A stretch of DNA of 64,000 nt from Anaeramoeba flamelloides (Eukaryota; Metamonada; Anaeramoebidae). The notes beneath the pieces were generated by a model. It ran no database searches. It was given only the letters and a program-made list of their open reading frames with translations, and was not told the DNA's origin. Where the stretch lies: the NCBI GenBank assembly GCA_027625915.1, contig JANTQA010000060.1, positions 2,046,001 through 2,110,000 on the forward strand, given 5' to 3'. The translations under genes and the position numbers were made by a program. Positions within the stretch are counted from its first letter, which is position 1. The number at the start of each line of letters is the position of its first letter. Shown piece after piece: positions 12,001 through 22,059 of this stretch.

Positions 12001-15000
12001 AAATTTTCTGTTTATTTCATAAATAGAAAACTCAAAAAAACCTAATGAAAATCAATAGATTTTCCAAATAAATAGAAAACTCAAAAAAAAAACAGAAAAC
12101 CTCAAGAAAACCTAGGCACTTGGCGGCACTTGACGACACTCCACAAAAACATTTCACAATAATTAAAAATCAAAATTATTTATTTAAAACCCAAAAATAT
12201 TTAAGTTATCCCTCAAGCTCAACAATTCTAAAATTCAGAACATTCACTAACTGCTTAAATAGATATTACTATGTAATTTATAAAAACTAAATAAATTTTG
12301 TCCTTTATGTTTAAAATATAAACAGAAGGAAATTATAGAAAATATTGATCATTTTTCATGGATATGTCCTTTCTATGAAAAAGATAGATTAATTTTTCAC
12401 AATAAATTGAAAAAAAATAAATCTTAATGAAATAATTTTAAACTGTGATAGTTTGAAATTATTTTCATTAATTAATAATAATAAAATCTATGATTTCACG
12501 CTTAAATTTCTGAAAGGGAATTTAGATCTAAGGGCAACTAGAGTGTAATTTACACTTCTTTAATAATAAAAAAAAAAAGGAAGTTTTTTTTTTTTTACAT
12601 TTTAATTTACCTATTTTTGAAATATACCTAATATCCCTTATCTATCGAAAATCTAACACCTAGGATTTTCAAAATATTTAAATATTTGGAGTCTACTATG
12701 TGATTGTGACATAAATTTTTAAAAATCTTCGATGACCAATTTTACTGCGGATAAGGGATATGGATAATTATTCAATGATCATTAACATTTCTCTTCATTT
12801 TATATTATCAGTTTACTTATTAAACTATTTATAAAGAGAATATTATTTGAAATGACTAAAAACAATTTTATCACACTTTTTTTAAAAATAGTTCAGATAA
12901 ATTTTTGTTTGTGGTACCCATTTTATATAAATAGAAAACTCATTTTTAAATACAAAAAGAAAAAATAAACAAAAAGAAAGTAAATACCATAAAAAAAAAC
13001 AAAAAAAAAATCTTACCGCATGAACGAACATAATTATTCATAACCTTATTGGAAAATCCAAAATCTGATTTTTCATCTGGAAAAGTTTTTTTAAAATATT
13101 CTGTTAATTTGCCATTGTTTTCTTTTAAAACTACGGCCAAAGGTCTAGCGTTAATAAACTCAACCATGCCGACTTCAGGGCTAAATGAAATTACACTATA
13201 TACAGTTAATTTCAAATCTAAAAAATTATTTAGTAGCAGTTGGTCCATTATTGTAATTAGCTGTAAAACCAACTGGTCCTGTCTTAAATCGTCCCCTCTT
13301 TTAAATATTACAGAATATTCCTTTTCGATTTTCTTGTGAATCCTAAAAGTAAATTTTGATGGGTGCAAAGCTGATTTAAAAATATGCACGGTTTCAGGGA
13401 TTATCCCAAGTATATAAAAATTAGGGTTTAAAGGAAGGAGTACCGGCTGCTTAAATTGCTTTAAAGATTTGAATTTATCATTTTTGGAATCCAATATTAA
13501 AGATTTCATATAGCCAATATTTTTTTTCCTATTTTTACTAAATTCGTTCGTTTGCTCGCATAGGGATTTCAAATTATTGATCAAGTCCTCCTGCGATTGC
13601 ATATAGGTCAAATATTTTGTTGACGTTGTTGACTCCAAGCACCTTTTGGCAAACTCGAGATGCACCCTTGCAAAGATCGGGAAAGCGAGATCCTTCCGTT
13701 CGGCGCCGACATACCAATAGAAGTAGTTTGCCAATTGGCAACTTTTGATCACCCTCCCAATCAAAAACGTGACCAATTTGCTTTTCTCAGACTTTTCATA
13801 CCGAATGCCCTGCACGATCTGCAACAAGTATAATTGCAATTCTTCATCGGAGCACTTTTCCAATTGCGAGACAGCATAATCCCGAATAAATTCATTTTCA
13901 TATTTTTTTGACAAGAGTTCCAACGCGAGAACAATTTCAACAGAACCAGATTTGTATAGCCTTAAAACCCTTTTCATTTCCTTGATTTCCCTTTCATTAT
14001 TGAAATCTACACTACTTAGAAATTTGGGTAATGAATATATTTTTGTTGACAAATAATCCCGATATCTCCAAACTAGATTTTTTTCAATTACAGTTAACTC
14101 GATAATCGGTATATAATTAATTATTTTTTTTAATTTCTTTTGCTCTTCAAGATTTGGGTTTGACGTTCGTTGGTAGTAGGATAACTGCACTTTTCTTTCT
14201 GTATATGGATCTTCTTCCTGCTTCTTTTTTTTTTTCATTTTTAATTGTTTTTTATTTTTTATTTTTGTTTTGGTTTTTGGCTTTTGCTTTTGCTTGGGCT
14301 TGGGCTTGGGCTTTTGCTTTGGTTTTGGTTTTGGTTTTGTCTTTTTCTTTGGCTTTGGCTTTGGCTTTGGCTTTGGCTTTGGCTTTGGCTTTGGCTTTGG
14401 CTTTGGCTTTGGCTTTGGCTTTGGCTTTGGCTTTGGCTTTGGCTTTGGCTTTGGCTTGGTATTGAATTTAGGATTTTGATTGTTTTTGTTTTTGGTTTTT
14501 TTCGAGCCAATAAACATTTGTTTAAATTTATTAGGTTGATTCTTTTTTTCCATCTTTAATTGATTTTTTCTAATTTGGCTTGGTTTCAGATTGTGTTCAA
14601 TTTGCTTATTATTGTTATTGAATAGATTTGCATTATTATTTTTATTATTGCTAAAATTGGTACTATTTTTAGTGTTTTGATTTTTATTCCAGTTATTTGG
14701 TGATGCTGTTTTTCTGTTTTGAATCCTTTTTGTAAGTTCATATTTTGATTTTCTTCTTGTACGTGAAACATTTTGACGATATATTAAATTATTATTCGAG
14801 TGATTATATGATGCTGTTGGTTTTGGTTTATTCACTGTTGATGGCCTTTCATTTTTTGGAGAGTTTGTCTCTCGAGTTTTGGTTGTGGGTTGAAAATAAT
14901 ATTTTTTTTGTTGGTTTGTTTTTTGAAAATTGTTTGAATTTCTAGTGTTGTTTGAATTCCTATAATTGCTTGAATTTCTAGGAGTGTTGTTTTGATTAAA

Positions 15001-15720
15001 TTTATTAGATCTCCCAACAAAACTTGTCTTATTTTTGTTATTGTTATAATTGTTGTTGTTGTTCTTGTTGTTGTTCTTGTTGTTGTTCTTGTTGTTGGTA
15101 TTATTAAAATCATATTTCTTTTTGATGCTTGTAAAAGGAATGGAACTATAACTTCTATGATTATTGTTCTTTTTATTTTCTTGGGTCTTAATAGTACTAT
15201 TAAATTTTGATGGTGTGAATCTGATCCTTTGCGGTGTTTTTGAATTATCCTTTTTCAAATTTTTATAATTAGAATTTGTCGTTGAGTTGAAATTCCTAAA
15301 ATTTGGGGAAGATTTGTAAATTGGAGTTTTTTTGATTAGTTGACTATTAGGTTTCGGAAATCTTTTTTGGTTTTGTTTATAAGAAGAGGAATAAGAAGAA
15401 TTCTGATAAGAATTTCTGGTGTTGTTGCTATACTTGTAAGAATTATTATTATTCCTGTTATTGTTGTTGTTGTTGTTGTTTTTGATGTGAATATTATTAG
15501 TACTCGAAGTTTTATAAGTAGTGTTGTACTTGGTAAAATTTGGGTTTCTGTTAAATTTTTTGTGGACAGGTGTTGACTGAACTCGAAAAACACGTTGATT
15601 TGATTTAGTTTCACTATTTTTGATGGTTGGCCTTGTTGATGATTGTAGTTGAATTCGCTTACCAGTTTGGATGGGATAATTTAATTCTGTGTTCTTTGAA
15701 AATCGGTTGTAATGTGACAT
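9087..15720 (-). CDS. VPS34: class III phosphatidylinositol 3-kinase (VPS34-like) with low-complexity N-terminus
   Basis: It should make PI3P from phosphatidylinositol on endosomes and autophagosomes. Exons on the minus strand are 15720-13017, 9792-9706, 9608-9231 and 9097-9087, giving 1059 residues ending HKWAQYWRS. Residues 1-520 are Asn/Ser/Lys-rich with a Lys-Pro array near 421-457. The PIK helical domain starts about 520 ([24 protein letters not shown]). The kinase domain shows [14 protein letters not shown] (near 804), GDRHLDN (D915, N920) and HVDFG (D933), so it looks active. Donors are GTAAGA, GTTTGT and GTTTGT, and every junction restores the conserved frame. VPS34 proteins normally have an N-terminal C2 domain that binds partner subunits; none is visible here. 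Intron 1 (13016-9793, 3.2 kb) is full of repeats. Class III is favoured over class I or PI4K by the helical-domain match and the C-terminal tail. Confidence 0.95.
10119..10167. repeat. short hairpin in PI3-kinase intron 1
   Basis: The 11-bp arms 'tagcttctaat' (10119-10129) and 'attagaagcta' (10157-10167) are perfect inverse copies around a 27-nt loop. No function can be assigned. Confidence 0.6.
10400..10512. repeat. inverted-repeat element (~113 bp) in PI3-kinase intron 1
   Basis: The left arm 'tttatactttttaccttttc' (within 10400-10424) and the right arm 'gaaaggtaaaaagtataaa' (within 10489-10512) form a near-perfect 24-bp inverted repeat. The interior is about 65 bp and non-coding. The layout fits a tiny MITE. 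I found no second copy of this one in the window. Confidence 0.6.
10530..11305 (+). repeat. Rep-I dispersed repeat, copy 1 (SINE-like?)
   Basis: A stretch less A+T-rich than its intron, containing 'gatctgaaaccaacc' and 'gtgaaccgaattgaac'. It shares order and wording with 22060-22850, for example 'gaactgagaccaac' there and the Thr/Ser-like 'cttttctttctctttttcttgtc' block on both. It ends with an 'aggag...ctcct' hairpin followed by 'caacaataaaaaaaa', which resembles the LINE tail 'caataataaaaaaaa'. It has no convincing protein. The shared tail suggests mobilisation by the LINE; this is inference. Confidence 0.45.
11845..12145. repeat. Rep-D foldback element, copy 2 (most complete)
   Basis: The ends are long inverse copies: the left arm reads 'gtcaagtgccgtagaatgcc' then 'taggttttcttgaggttttc' (about 11851-11905), and the right arm reads 'gaaaacctcaagaaaaccta' then 'ggcacttggcggcacttgac' (about 12097-12137). 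The middle holds further inverse modules of 'gttttttgaggttttct'. The whole 300 bp could fold into one hairpin. It sits in intron 1 of the PI3-kinase gene and abuts a LINE fragment. It has no protein coding and fits a foldback or MITE-type element. Confidence 0.75.
12148..12573 (+). mobile_element. 5'-truncated LINE fragment, copy 4
   Basis: The sequence matches the last ~430 bp of the LINE at 22926-24893, starting near 'catttcacaataat' and ending 'gtgtaatttacacttcttt' plus an A-rich tail. The reading frame has stops and gaps, so it is dead. It lies in sense orientation relative to the plus strand, hence antisense to the PI3-kinase transcript, within intron 1. Its 5' edge touches the Rep-D foldback, so one of the two probably landed beside or in the other. 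Confidence 0.8.
14347..14457 (-). repeat. hexanucleotide array coding (Lys-Pro)n
   Basis: About 18 near-perfect copies of TTTGGC on the plus strand (GCCAAA on the coding strand), read in the PI3-kinase frame as alternating Lys and Pro. Less regular Lys-Pro/Gln-Pro units extend to about 14280. Because the unit is 6 bp with no stop in any frame, all six frames are open here and give false Trp-Leu, Phe-Gly, Ala-Leu and Gln-Ser ORFs. Such arrays change length easily by replication slippage. Confidence 0.95.
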
Positions 15721-17384
15721 TTGGAAATTTCAAACCAAACTAATTTTATTGGTAAAGCTTGCTTTGTTCAAATTTTGTTGTTATTAAAAAACAAGAACAG
15801 AAATTATTTGGAAATTAAAAAAAAAGTTAAAATGAAAAAAAAGAAAAAAAATGTTTTTCTTCTCAAAATTATTTAGATTTGAGCTAATCTTTACTCAATT
15901 TCTTTTGAATAAAGGAGTGTTGTTTTTTGTCAAGGGTGAAAACACCCTTCGTTTTTTTACGAAGCAAATTTGTCTTTCTATTTTTTACAAAAACTTTTTT
16001 CAAACTATTTTCATACCTTTTGGAAAAACAAAATAAATTCAAGAAATTGGTTTATTGAGTTTCTTTGAGAGAAAATTGTTTCTTAAAACGAATAGGCCTT
16101 GACTATTTGATAAATATACCTCTTTATGGATCTCAAATCAAAAAGAAAAATATAGCAGGTATAAGAAATTTGAATTGGTTAAAATGTCATCTTACCTTTA
16201 TTCAATTATTCTCAAATTCCGTTAATTTAATTGAGGAATCTAGTATTCCCTCAAAATAGAAATCATAAATGCCACTAAAGAGGTATAAATGAATAAATAT
16301 CATCCACACACCCCAAGCTTTTTCTTGTAGAACTCATTTGAAAAAGAAAATGACAAAAAGATATGAAATTTATTTTCCATTTATTTCGCAAATACTTACA
16401 AAGAATGAATTTAACTGAATTAAATATTCGGAAGGGAAGTGACATCAGCTACTCTTCAAGTTAAAAGCAAAAGAATTTTTATTTTTAATAAGGGAGTAAA
16501 AATTGTAAAGAAAAATAATTGCAAAATTTGAAATTTACTTAATAAATTTTTTATTCAATTATTTTTTTTCTGATGAATAGATAAGGATATGAAAGTTGAT
16601 TTTGTTATGGAACTGTAAAAAGTAGTTATTTTGAATTCGTTTTATCGATTTGAAAAGAATAATAATTTATGTAATTGGTGGGTGATTATGAATATTTATC
16701 TTTTGTTGCCATTTTTTGCTTGGATGAATTTTCTTTATGTTGGGAAGGAGAGTTACTGAAGGAAAAAGATCAAATGGTTATGTACCATGCATGTGATACT
16801 AAAACACAACAGTATGATCAACTTGAAAATAACAAAGAAAAAACAAAGAAAAAAATATCAAAGGTTTAAAAAAAAAGAAGAATATTAATCAATTAAATAA
16901 CGATCCCCAAATGAACCTCATGATCATCTATAAAACCAAACTAAATTAAACAAAATTATACATGGAAAGTAGGGATCTGCTTAATTAAAGACATTAGAGT
17001 TGTTTACTATTTTACTTCTTGTCATTAGGAAAAAATTAAATTGAAAATTTCCAATTAAGAAATATTAATTACTTTAATTAACATTTCACCCTTTACGGGA
17101 AAAAAGTTTAAATCCAGAATATTTAAAACCCCAAATCCTAAAAATCTTGGAGTTATTGTATTGATTACAGTTAGTACTAGGATTTTTAAAACTCTCTCGC
17201 TGAGGAAAAATATGATGTTTGTTATGGAGTAGAAAAAATCAATGAATGTAAAAAATGAATTTTAATTAAATTCAACTTTTTGATATTTAAGTGATAGATA
17301 ATAACTAATAGTTTTGAAAATACTCTATTTGTCTTATAACTCATAAATAGAGAAAAAAATTATATATGGTAAATAATGAGTTTC
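15721..17384. other. spacer upstream of the PI3-kinase gene
   Basis: No firm gene. An inverted repeat has arms 'atacctctttatgg' (16116-16129) and 'ccactaaagaggtat' (16272-16286) about 140 bp apart, possibly a small foldback element. An open frame at 16675-16869 lacks an ATG near its start and resembles nothing I know; it could be a relic exon. No C2-domain-like coding sequence is visible on the minus strand here, which matters for the missing C2 domain of the neighbouring PI3-kinase. Confidence 0.5.
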
Positions 17385-17995
17385 CTAGAGTGCCGTGGAG
17401 TGCATAGGTTTTCTTGAGATTTTCTGTATTATATGTTAAGTGTTCTAGGTTTTTTTGAGGTTTTCTATTTTATTTTGAAAATCTATTAATTTTCGTTAGG
17501 TTTTTTTGAGTTTTCAATTTTATTGAATAAGTGTTCTAGATTTTTTTGAGGTTTTCTATTTTATTTGTAAAGTGTTCTAGGTTTTTTTTACTTTAGAACT
17601 AAACCGAAAATTTATTAAAATTTTCGGTTTATTTTTAAAGTAAAAAAAAAACGAATTAAAATCTATTGATTTTCCAAATAAATTGAAAACTCAAAAAAAC
17701 CTAACGAAAATCGATTGATTTTACAAATAAACAGAAAACTCAAGAAAATTTGGAGGTGCATTTCCAGAATTCAAAAATTGAGAAAAATCATTGATTTTAC
17801 ACAATTCTTTAAAATTCTGGAAAAGTTAACTGCAGTTTTTTTTTAACCTAAGTAATAAAAAGAAAATTTCAAAAATTTTCTGTTGATTATCTTGAAGTGT
17901 GGTCAAGTCCCTAACGATTCTTTGATTAAAAAGAATAGAATAAAATCCCAGATTTTATCTCAATTCTTTTAACTGTGGAAAATATAACAGTTTTT
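17385..17995. repeat. Rep-D modular foldback repeat, copy 3
   Basis: The left edge 'gtgccgtggagtgcatagg' is followed by several 'gttttttgaggttttct' modules (17400-17600), then inverse modules 'gaaaactcaaaaaaacct' (17680-17745). Next come the 'attgagaaaaatc...gattttacacaattc' palindrome (17770-17810) and a similar palindrome at 17930-17990. Copies of the same modules in different order and number occur at the other Rep-D sites. Non-coding. Confidence 0.65.
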
Positions 17996-18392
17996 ATTTT
18001 TTTTTTTTAATTATTTTTATTTTGAAAATCGATTGATTTTCAAATCAAAACAAAATAAAAAAATAAAAAATATAATCACAAACAAGTGAACTTTTAATAC
18101 TCACTCTTTAAATGAAAAAAAAAAAAAAAAATTAGACATTACTTTTTTCGAGATTAGAAATAAATTATAAATAAAAGATAAAAAAAAAATAAACAAGATA
18201 AAAAATATAAATGAAATTTTCTTTAAAACAAATTATTTAACGAAAGCCAATAATTGAATAACAAAAAAAAAATAAAGAATAAAATGCCCATAAAATTTCA
18301 ATGATATAAATAAATTTAAAAATTCTGTATATTAGGGATAAAAAATACTCCACTTAACTTTTCTACACCAAATATAGTGAATAATTTATAAA

Positions 18393-21300
18393 TCAAACAA
18401 TTTGTATAATACATTTATTTTGAATTTTTATTTTATCAATTTCAATTTGTAAGGAATATAACCCAGTTTTAATAAAAGTTAATTTAATTTCTAAATATTT
18501 TTTTTTGTTTGGTAATATTTTAAATTTAACAATCTTCTTTTTTTTCAAATTAATTTTCTTGCCGGCCCTTTTTTCATTTTTCGTTGAACTATATTCTTTA
18601 AAAAACAATAAGTTGAAAGAATTTTTATGTGTTAAAAAATAATGTTTCATATTTCTGTCTACAATGATATATTTTATTCTAAATGGTGTATCCACGGTAC
18701 CTTCCACGAGTGTTTTTAAAGGTTGTGATAAAAAGGGGTTAATTCCTCTAAGTTTCCAAAAAGACATTTTATTCGAATTTGAAATTGATAGAAATGTATT
18801 GTGGCAGATTGTTATCACATCAGAATCAAATTTAATCCCAGGTGGTGATATATGGTGAACCCAATTTAATGTATTTAGCTCATATTCCCAAATCGAAAAA
18901 GGTGGGTCGATTAGGAATAAAGAATTCTTAAGACAGATTATTTTAAAATTTGTGCATTTTTTGAGTTCCAGTTGCGGGTATAGCAATTTGTCATCCAGGC
19001 TTTGGATTGGTATTTTTTTTATTGCATATTTACTGTATTTATAAATCGAATTATTTTTTGAATACCACATCAAATGATTTTTATAATAACATGTTTGTCC
19101 ATAATTTGATGGCATTACAATATCTGTAACAATTGTTTTAAAGCGATTTCTGAATGGGAAATAAAAATAAATTTTGCCGTATTCCGTCAAACATAAAAAT
19201 TTACCCTTTTCTTCAATTAAGATTATATCTGTAAAGTTTAATGAATCGATAAATTTATCATTTTCATTACATCGGATTATTTTGTTTGACCATTTTTTTT
19301 TTTTTAAATTTAATTGATATATTAGTAAAGTATATTTTAAGGATTTTTGAAAAACAAAAATTATATTTTTATATTCAATACATTTAATGATTAAATAATA
19401 ATTATTAAATAATGACTTTGGTGTGTTTTTAATTTTTTTGATTTCAGATTCATAGGAAATATATCTGTATTTATCATTAAATTTGGGGAAAGTGAATTTT
19501 CTTAAATTAATCTGTTGCGCTTTTAATTGTAAACACACCAATTCATCTTTTTTATTAATATAAATACTATTTTTCAAAATATGATTAAATCTTTTTTTTT
19601 TCTTTGACTCCTTATTTTCACAAACTATGAATTTTTTCCAACCATTCTTATTACAATTCTTTGTGTTTTTTTCATATTTTGTCAATGACCTTTGAGTATA
19701 TTTAATTTTTTTTTTATTCTTTTGGATTTGATTCATAATAATATGAATTTTTTGATAATATACATTTACTTTATGTATCTTATTTATTTGGCTTATTATT
19801 TTCCAATCTGATTTAACCTTTTTATATTGGTTTAAATAGAATTCTAAAAAGATTTTGTTATAAAAAATTTTTATTTTTTTTTTTATTTTTATGTTTTCGT
19901 TATTATTTTGATCATCATTCCTATTATTAGTGTCATTAGAATAATCACTTTCATCATAACTATCGTCAGTACTGTAGCTATCGCGAATACCTTGTTTTAG
20001 TTTTGATTTTGATTTTGGTTTTCTTTTTGTGTTTGGCTTTTGTTTCTGTTTAAAATTGACTCGGAAATCATTTTGAAGTGACTCCTCATAGTATAATAAG
20101 GCCTTTTCATATTTGCCCTTAAATTGATAAATTTTTGCAAATTGATAATTTATCAAACGCCTTTCTTTATTATTTACTGTGATTTTGGAAGCCTTTGTGA
20201 TTGTGTTTAATGCATTTTTATATTGATTTGATTTGCGATAGCACGTTGAAAGCCGTTTTAAAATCTTCCAATCATTGCCATTGCATTCAACATTTGCCTT
20301 TGACAATATGGAACTCGCGTATGCGTTTCTGTTGCATTTCGAGTAGGCCCTTGCCAGTTTTCTTTTGATCCAATTTACCGCTTGAAGATTCGGTTGCCCC
20401 AAATAGGATTCGCTAATGAGATAATAGCCATTGTTTAGATAGTAGCCAATGTACTCATGCTCCTTGTTTCTATTTAGCGCCTTGGTGATCCCTTTATAAC
20501 AATTTTTAGCAACATTAACAGCTTTTTCATATTTGTATTTTTTCAAACAGCTCAGAAAGTTCGGTAGTTTGTAAATTATTTGTAAGGATTTCTTAAAGGC
20601 CAAAACAGCCTTTTTATTCGTCCGTTTCGTTCTTAATTGCAAAAACTGCAACCCCTTTTTGTAATAGGCCAGGAAATTGTTACGATCCAAATAATTGATG
20701 CTCTGGTAACAAATGATCGACTTACGATAGCTTTTTAAAATCGAATATGTCTTCGCCAGACTTAAGACAGCAGAACGGTTTTGATAGTTTAATTGGTGCG
20801 ACTTTTCAAACGAGTCTTTCGCCTTTTGGTAGCAATTGACTTTTAAGAGGCATTTGCCAATCATCAAAAAATTATTTGAATTGTTTGAATCAATGTTCAG
20901 TGCAATGGAAAACTGATTTAAGGCCTCTAAAAAGGTGACGTCTCTTCGGTTCAATTTGTTACCTAAATTATAAAGCTCGAGTCGAATGCAGAGCCGTTTG
21001 TTTAGCTCTTTTGTTTCCACGGTCAAGTGTTCACTTTTTAAATATGTTTTGGCTTCTTCAAAATAGATTGTCCCATAATGATAACGATATTTGGAACATT
21101 TTGGATTTTTTTCGATCGCTAGACGAAATTCGTTTTTGATTTCATGGTAATTCGTTGGGTCTTGCCCATACATGATCTTGGAGCGGTAATAATGCAATTT
21201 GCCTTTAAAGTTTTCATCTCCGACAAATCCTTTTTCACTCTGTTTAATAATTGCTTGATCGATCTCCTTTAATGCTTTGTCGTATTCTTGAATGTGGAAA

Positions 21301-21452
21301 TATGATTTTGATAAAAGAAAAGATGCATCAAAGCCAAGACACTCCTTTCCTATTTTTAATAAGCTTTTTATTGCTTGAGTGTATTGACCTTTTTGATATA
21401 GTCTTTGTGCTTCTTCCATTTGGTCGTCAATTTCGTTTTTGTTCCTTTCCAT
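18393..21452 (-). CDS. TPR-repeat protein with propeller-like region and filamin-type C-terminus
   Basis: A single-exon gene of 1019 residues, taking the first in-frame ATG (21452). The open frame extends upstream to about 21596 without another ATG, so an upstream exon is possible. Residues ~8-470 hold helical tetratricopeptide-type repeats (for example EEAQRLYQKGQYTQAIKSLL and YFHIQEYDKALKEIDQAI). A basic linker and an Asp/Asn/Ser-rich stretch (~487-515) follow. Residues ~640-905 are beta-rich with repeated W and Y-I/F-Y blades, suggesting a kelch/RCC1-like propeller. The last ~105 residues begin EGTVDTPFRIKY and end KTGLYSLQIEIDKIK..., like a filamin-type Ig repeat. No enzyme motif is seen, so a scaffold or adaptor role is likely but inferred. 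A Rep-B element lies about 160 bp upstream of the ATG. Confidence 0.8.
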   Translation of the reverse strand: MERNKNEIDDQMEEAQRLYQKGQYTQAIKSLLKIGKECLGFDASFLLSKSYFHIQEYDKALKEIDQAIIKQSEKGFVGDENFKGKLHYYRSKIMYGQDPTNYHEIKNEFRLAIEKNPKCSKYRYHYGTIYFEEAKTYLKSEHLTVETKELNKRLCIRLELYNLGNKLNRRDVTFLEALNQFSIALNIDSNNSNNFLMIGKCLLKVNCYQKAKDSFEKSHQLNYQNRSAVLSLAKTYSILKSYRKSIICYQSINYLDRNNFLAYYKKGLQFLQLRTKRTNKKAVLAFKKSLQIIYKLPNFLSCLKKYKYEKAVNVAKNCYKGITKALNRNKEHEYIGYYLNNGYYLISESYLGQPNLQAVNWIKRKLARAYSKCNRNAYASSILSKANVECNGNDWKILKRLSTCYRKSNQYKNALNTITKASKITVNNKERRLINYQFAKIYQFKGKYEKALLYYEESLQNDFRVNFKQKQKPNTKRKPKSKSKLKQGIRDSYSTDDSYDESDYSNDTNNRNDDQNNNENIKIKKKIKIFYNKIFLEFYLNQYKKVKSDWKIISQINKIHKVNVYYQKIHIIMNQIQKNKKKIKYTQRSLTKYEKNTKNCNKNGWKKFIVCENKESKKKKRFNHILKNSIYINKKDELVCLQLKAQQINLRKFTFPKFNDKYRYISYESEIKKIKNTPKSLFNNYYLIIKCIEYKNIIFVFQKSLKYTLLIYQLNLKKKKWSNKIIRCNENDKFIDSLNFTDIILIEEKGKFLCLTEYGKIYFYFPFRNRFKTIVTDIVMPSNYGQTCYYKNHLMWYSKNNSIYKYSKYAIKKIPIQSLDDKLLYPQLELKKCTNFKIICLKNSLFLIDPPFSIWEYELNTLNWVHHISPPGIKFDSDVITICHNTFLSISNSNKMSFWKLRGINPFLSQPLKTLVEGTVDTPFRIKYIIVDRNMKHYFLTHKNSFNLLFFKEYSSTKNEKRAGKKINLKKKKIVKFKILPNKKKYLEIKLTFIKTGLYSLQIEIDKIKIQNKCIIQIV

Positions 21453-21613
21453 TGGTTGGATGATTCCGTTTGGTTTTTGTTGAATAGTGGTCTTGAATGG
21501 ATTACCCAATTCTTGAGAGAAGAAATTTTCGATCAATGTGATTTTATTTTTAGTTTTGGAAAGATACAAAGTCGACGAAAATGGAAAAAATGATTTTTAT
21601 TTTTTGGTTTTTT

Positions 21614-21794
21614 CCTTTAAGGTACTAGTTTCTATTATTTTTTTTTTGATCAATTTCTATAGAAGGAATCTTTAGATAGAAAGATGTTTGATATTGAAAA
21701 TAAATAGAGTTTTCAAATAATAAGTAATTGGCAAAAAATGTTAATAATCTCGTTTAAATTTATCTAAAAAAATTTAATAGAGATTAGCCCTTTA
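21614..21794 (+). mobile_element. Rep-B short TIR element, copy 1
   Basis: An element of about 180 bp with inverted ends 'ggtactagtttctatta' and 'taatagagattagcccttt'. It shares its interior ('atattgaaaataaatagagttttcaaat', in part) with copies at 36928-37104 and 38956-39133. Non-coding MITE type. It lies just upstream of the TPR gene, so it may form part of that promoter region. Confidence 0.7.
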
Positions 21795-22059
21795 ATAAAA
21801 CTATAAGGCAGTTAAATGAAAATTAATACAATAAACTTTTTTGAACCAAATATTATTATAAAAAGAAAGTATAGAGATTTTAAATCAAGTGTGGACAAGT
21901 AAAAGTTTATTTTTTTGTTTTTAAAAAGGATTGTTTTGTGAGCTATATTCATTTTTCATTTTTTATATTTTTGTACTTGTCTCAAAATTCACTTTTTTTT
22001 GTTTTTTGGGTACCTTGGGTTTTTACTTTTTTTTTTTTTTTGAAGTATTGGGGGGGGGG
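21795..22059. other. spacer with poly(G) run
   Basis: No gene. A run of ten G (about 22051-22060), very rare in this A+T-rich DNA, ends the stretch next to the Rep-I copy. Confidence 0.5.

Noticed and set aside
12946-13016. C-terminal read-through of PI3-kinase exon 1 (KIFFLFFFM...)
   Set aside because: It begins at a GTAAGA donor, and the conserved protein resumes at 9792; the Phe-rich tail is intron.
14154-14559. Several open frames (Ala-Leu, Trp-Leu, Phe-Gly, Gln-Ser rich) over the PI3-kinase repeat
   Set aside because: They are shadows of the stop-free hexamer array; only the minus-strand Lys-Pro frame continues into conserved domains.
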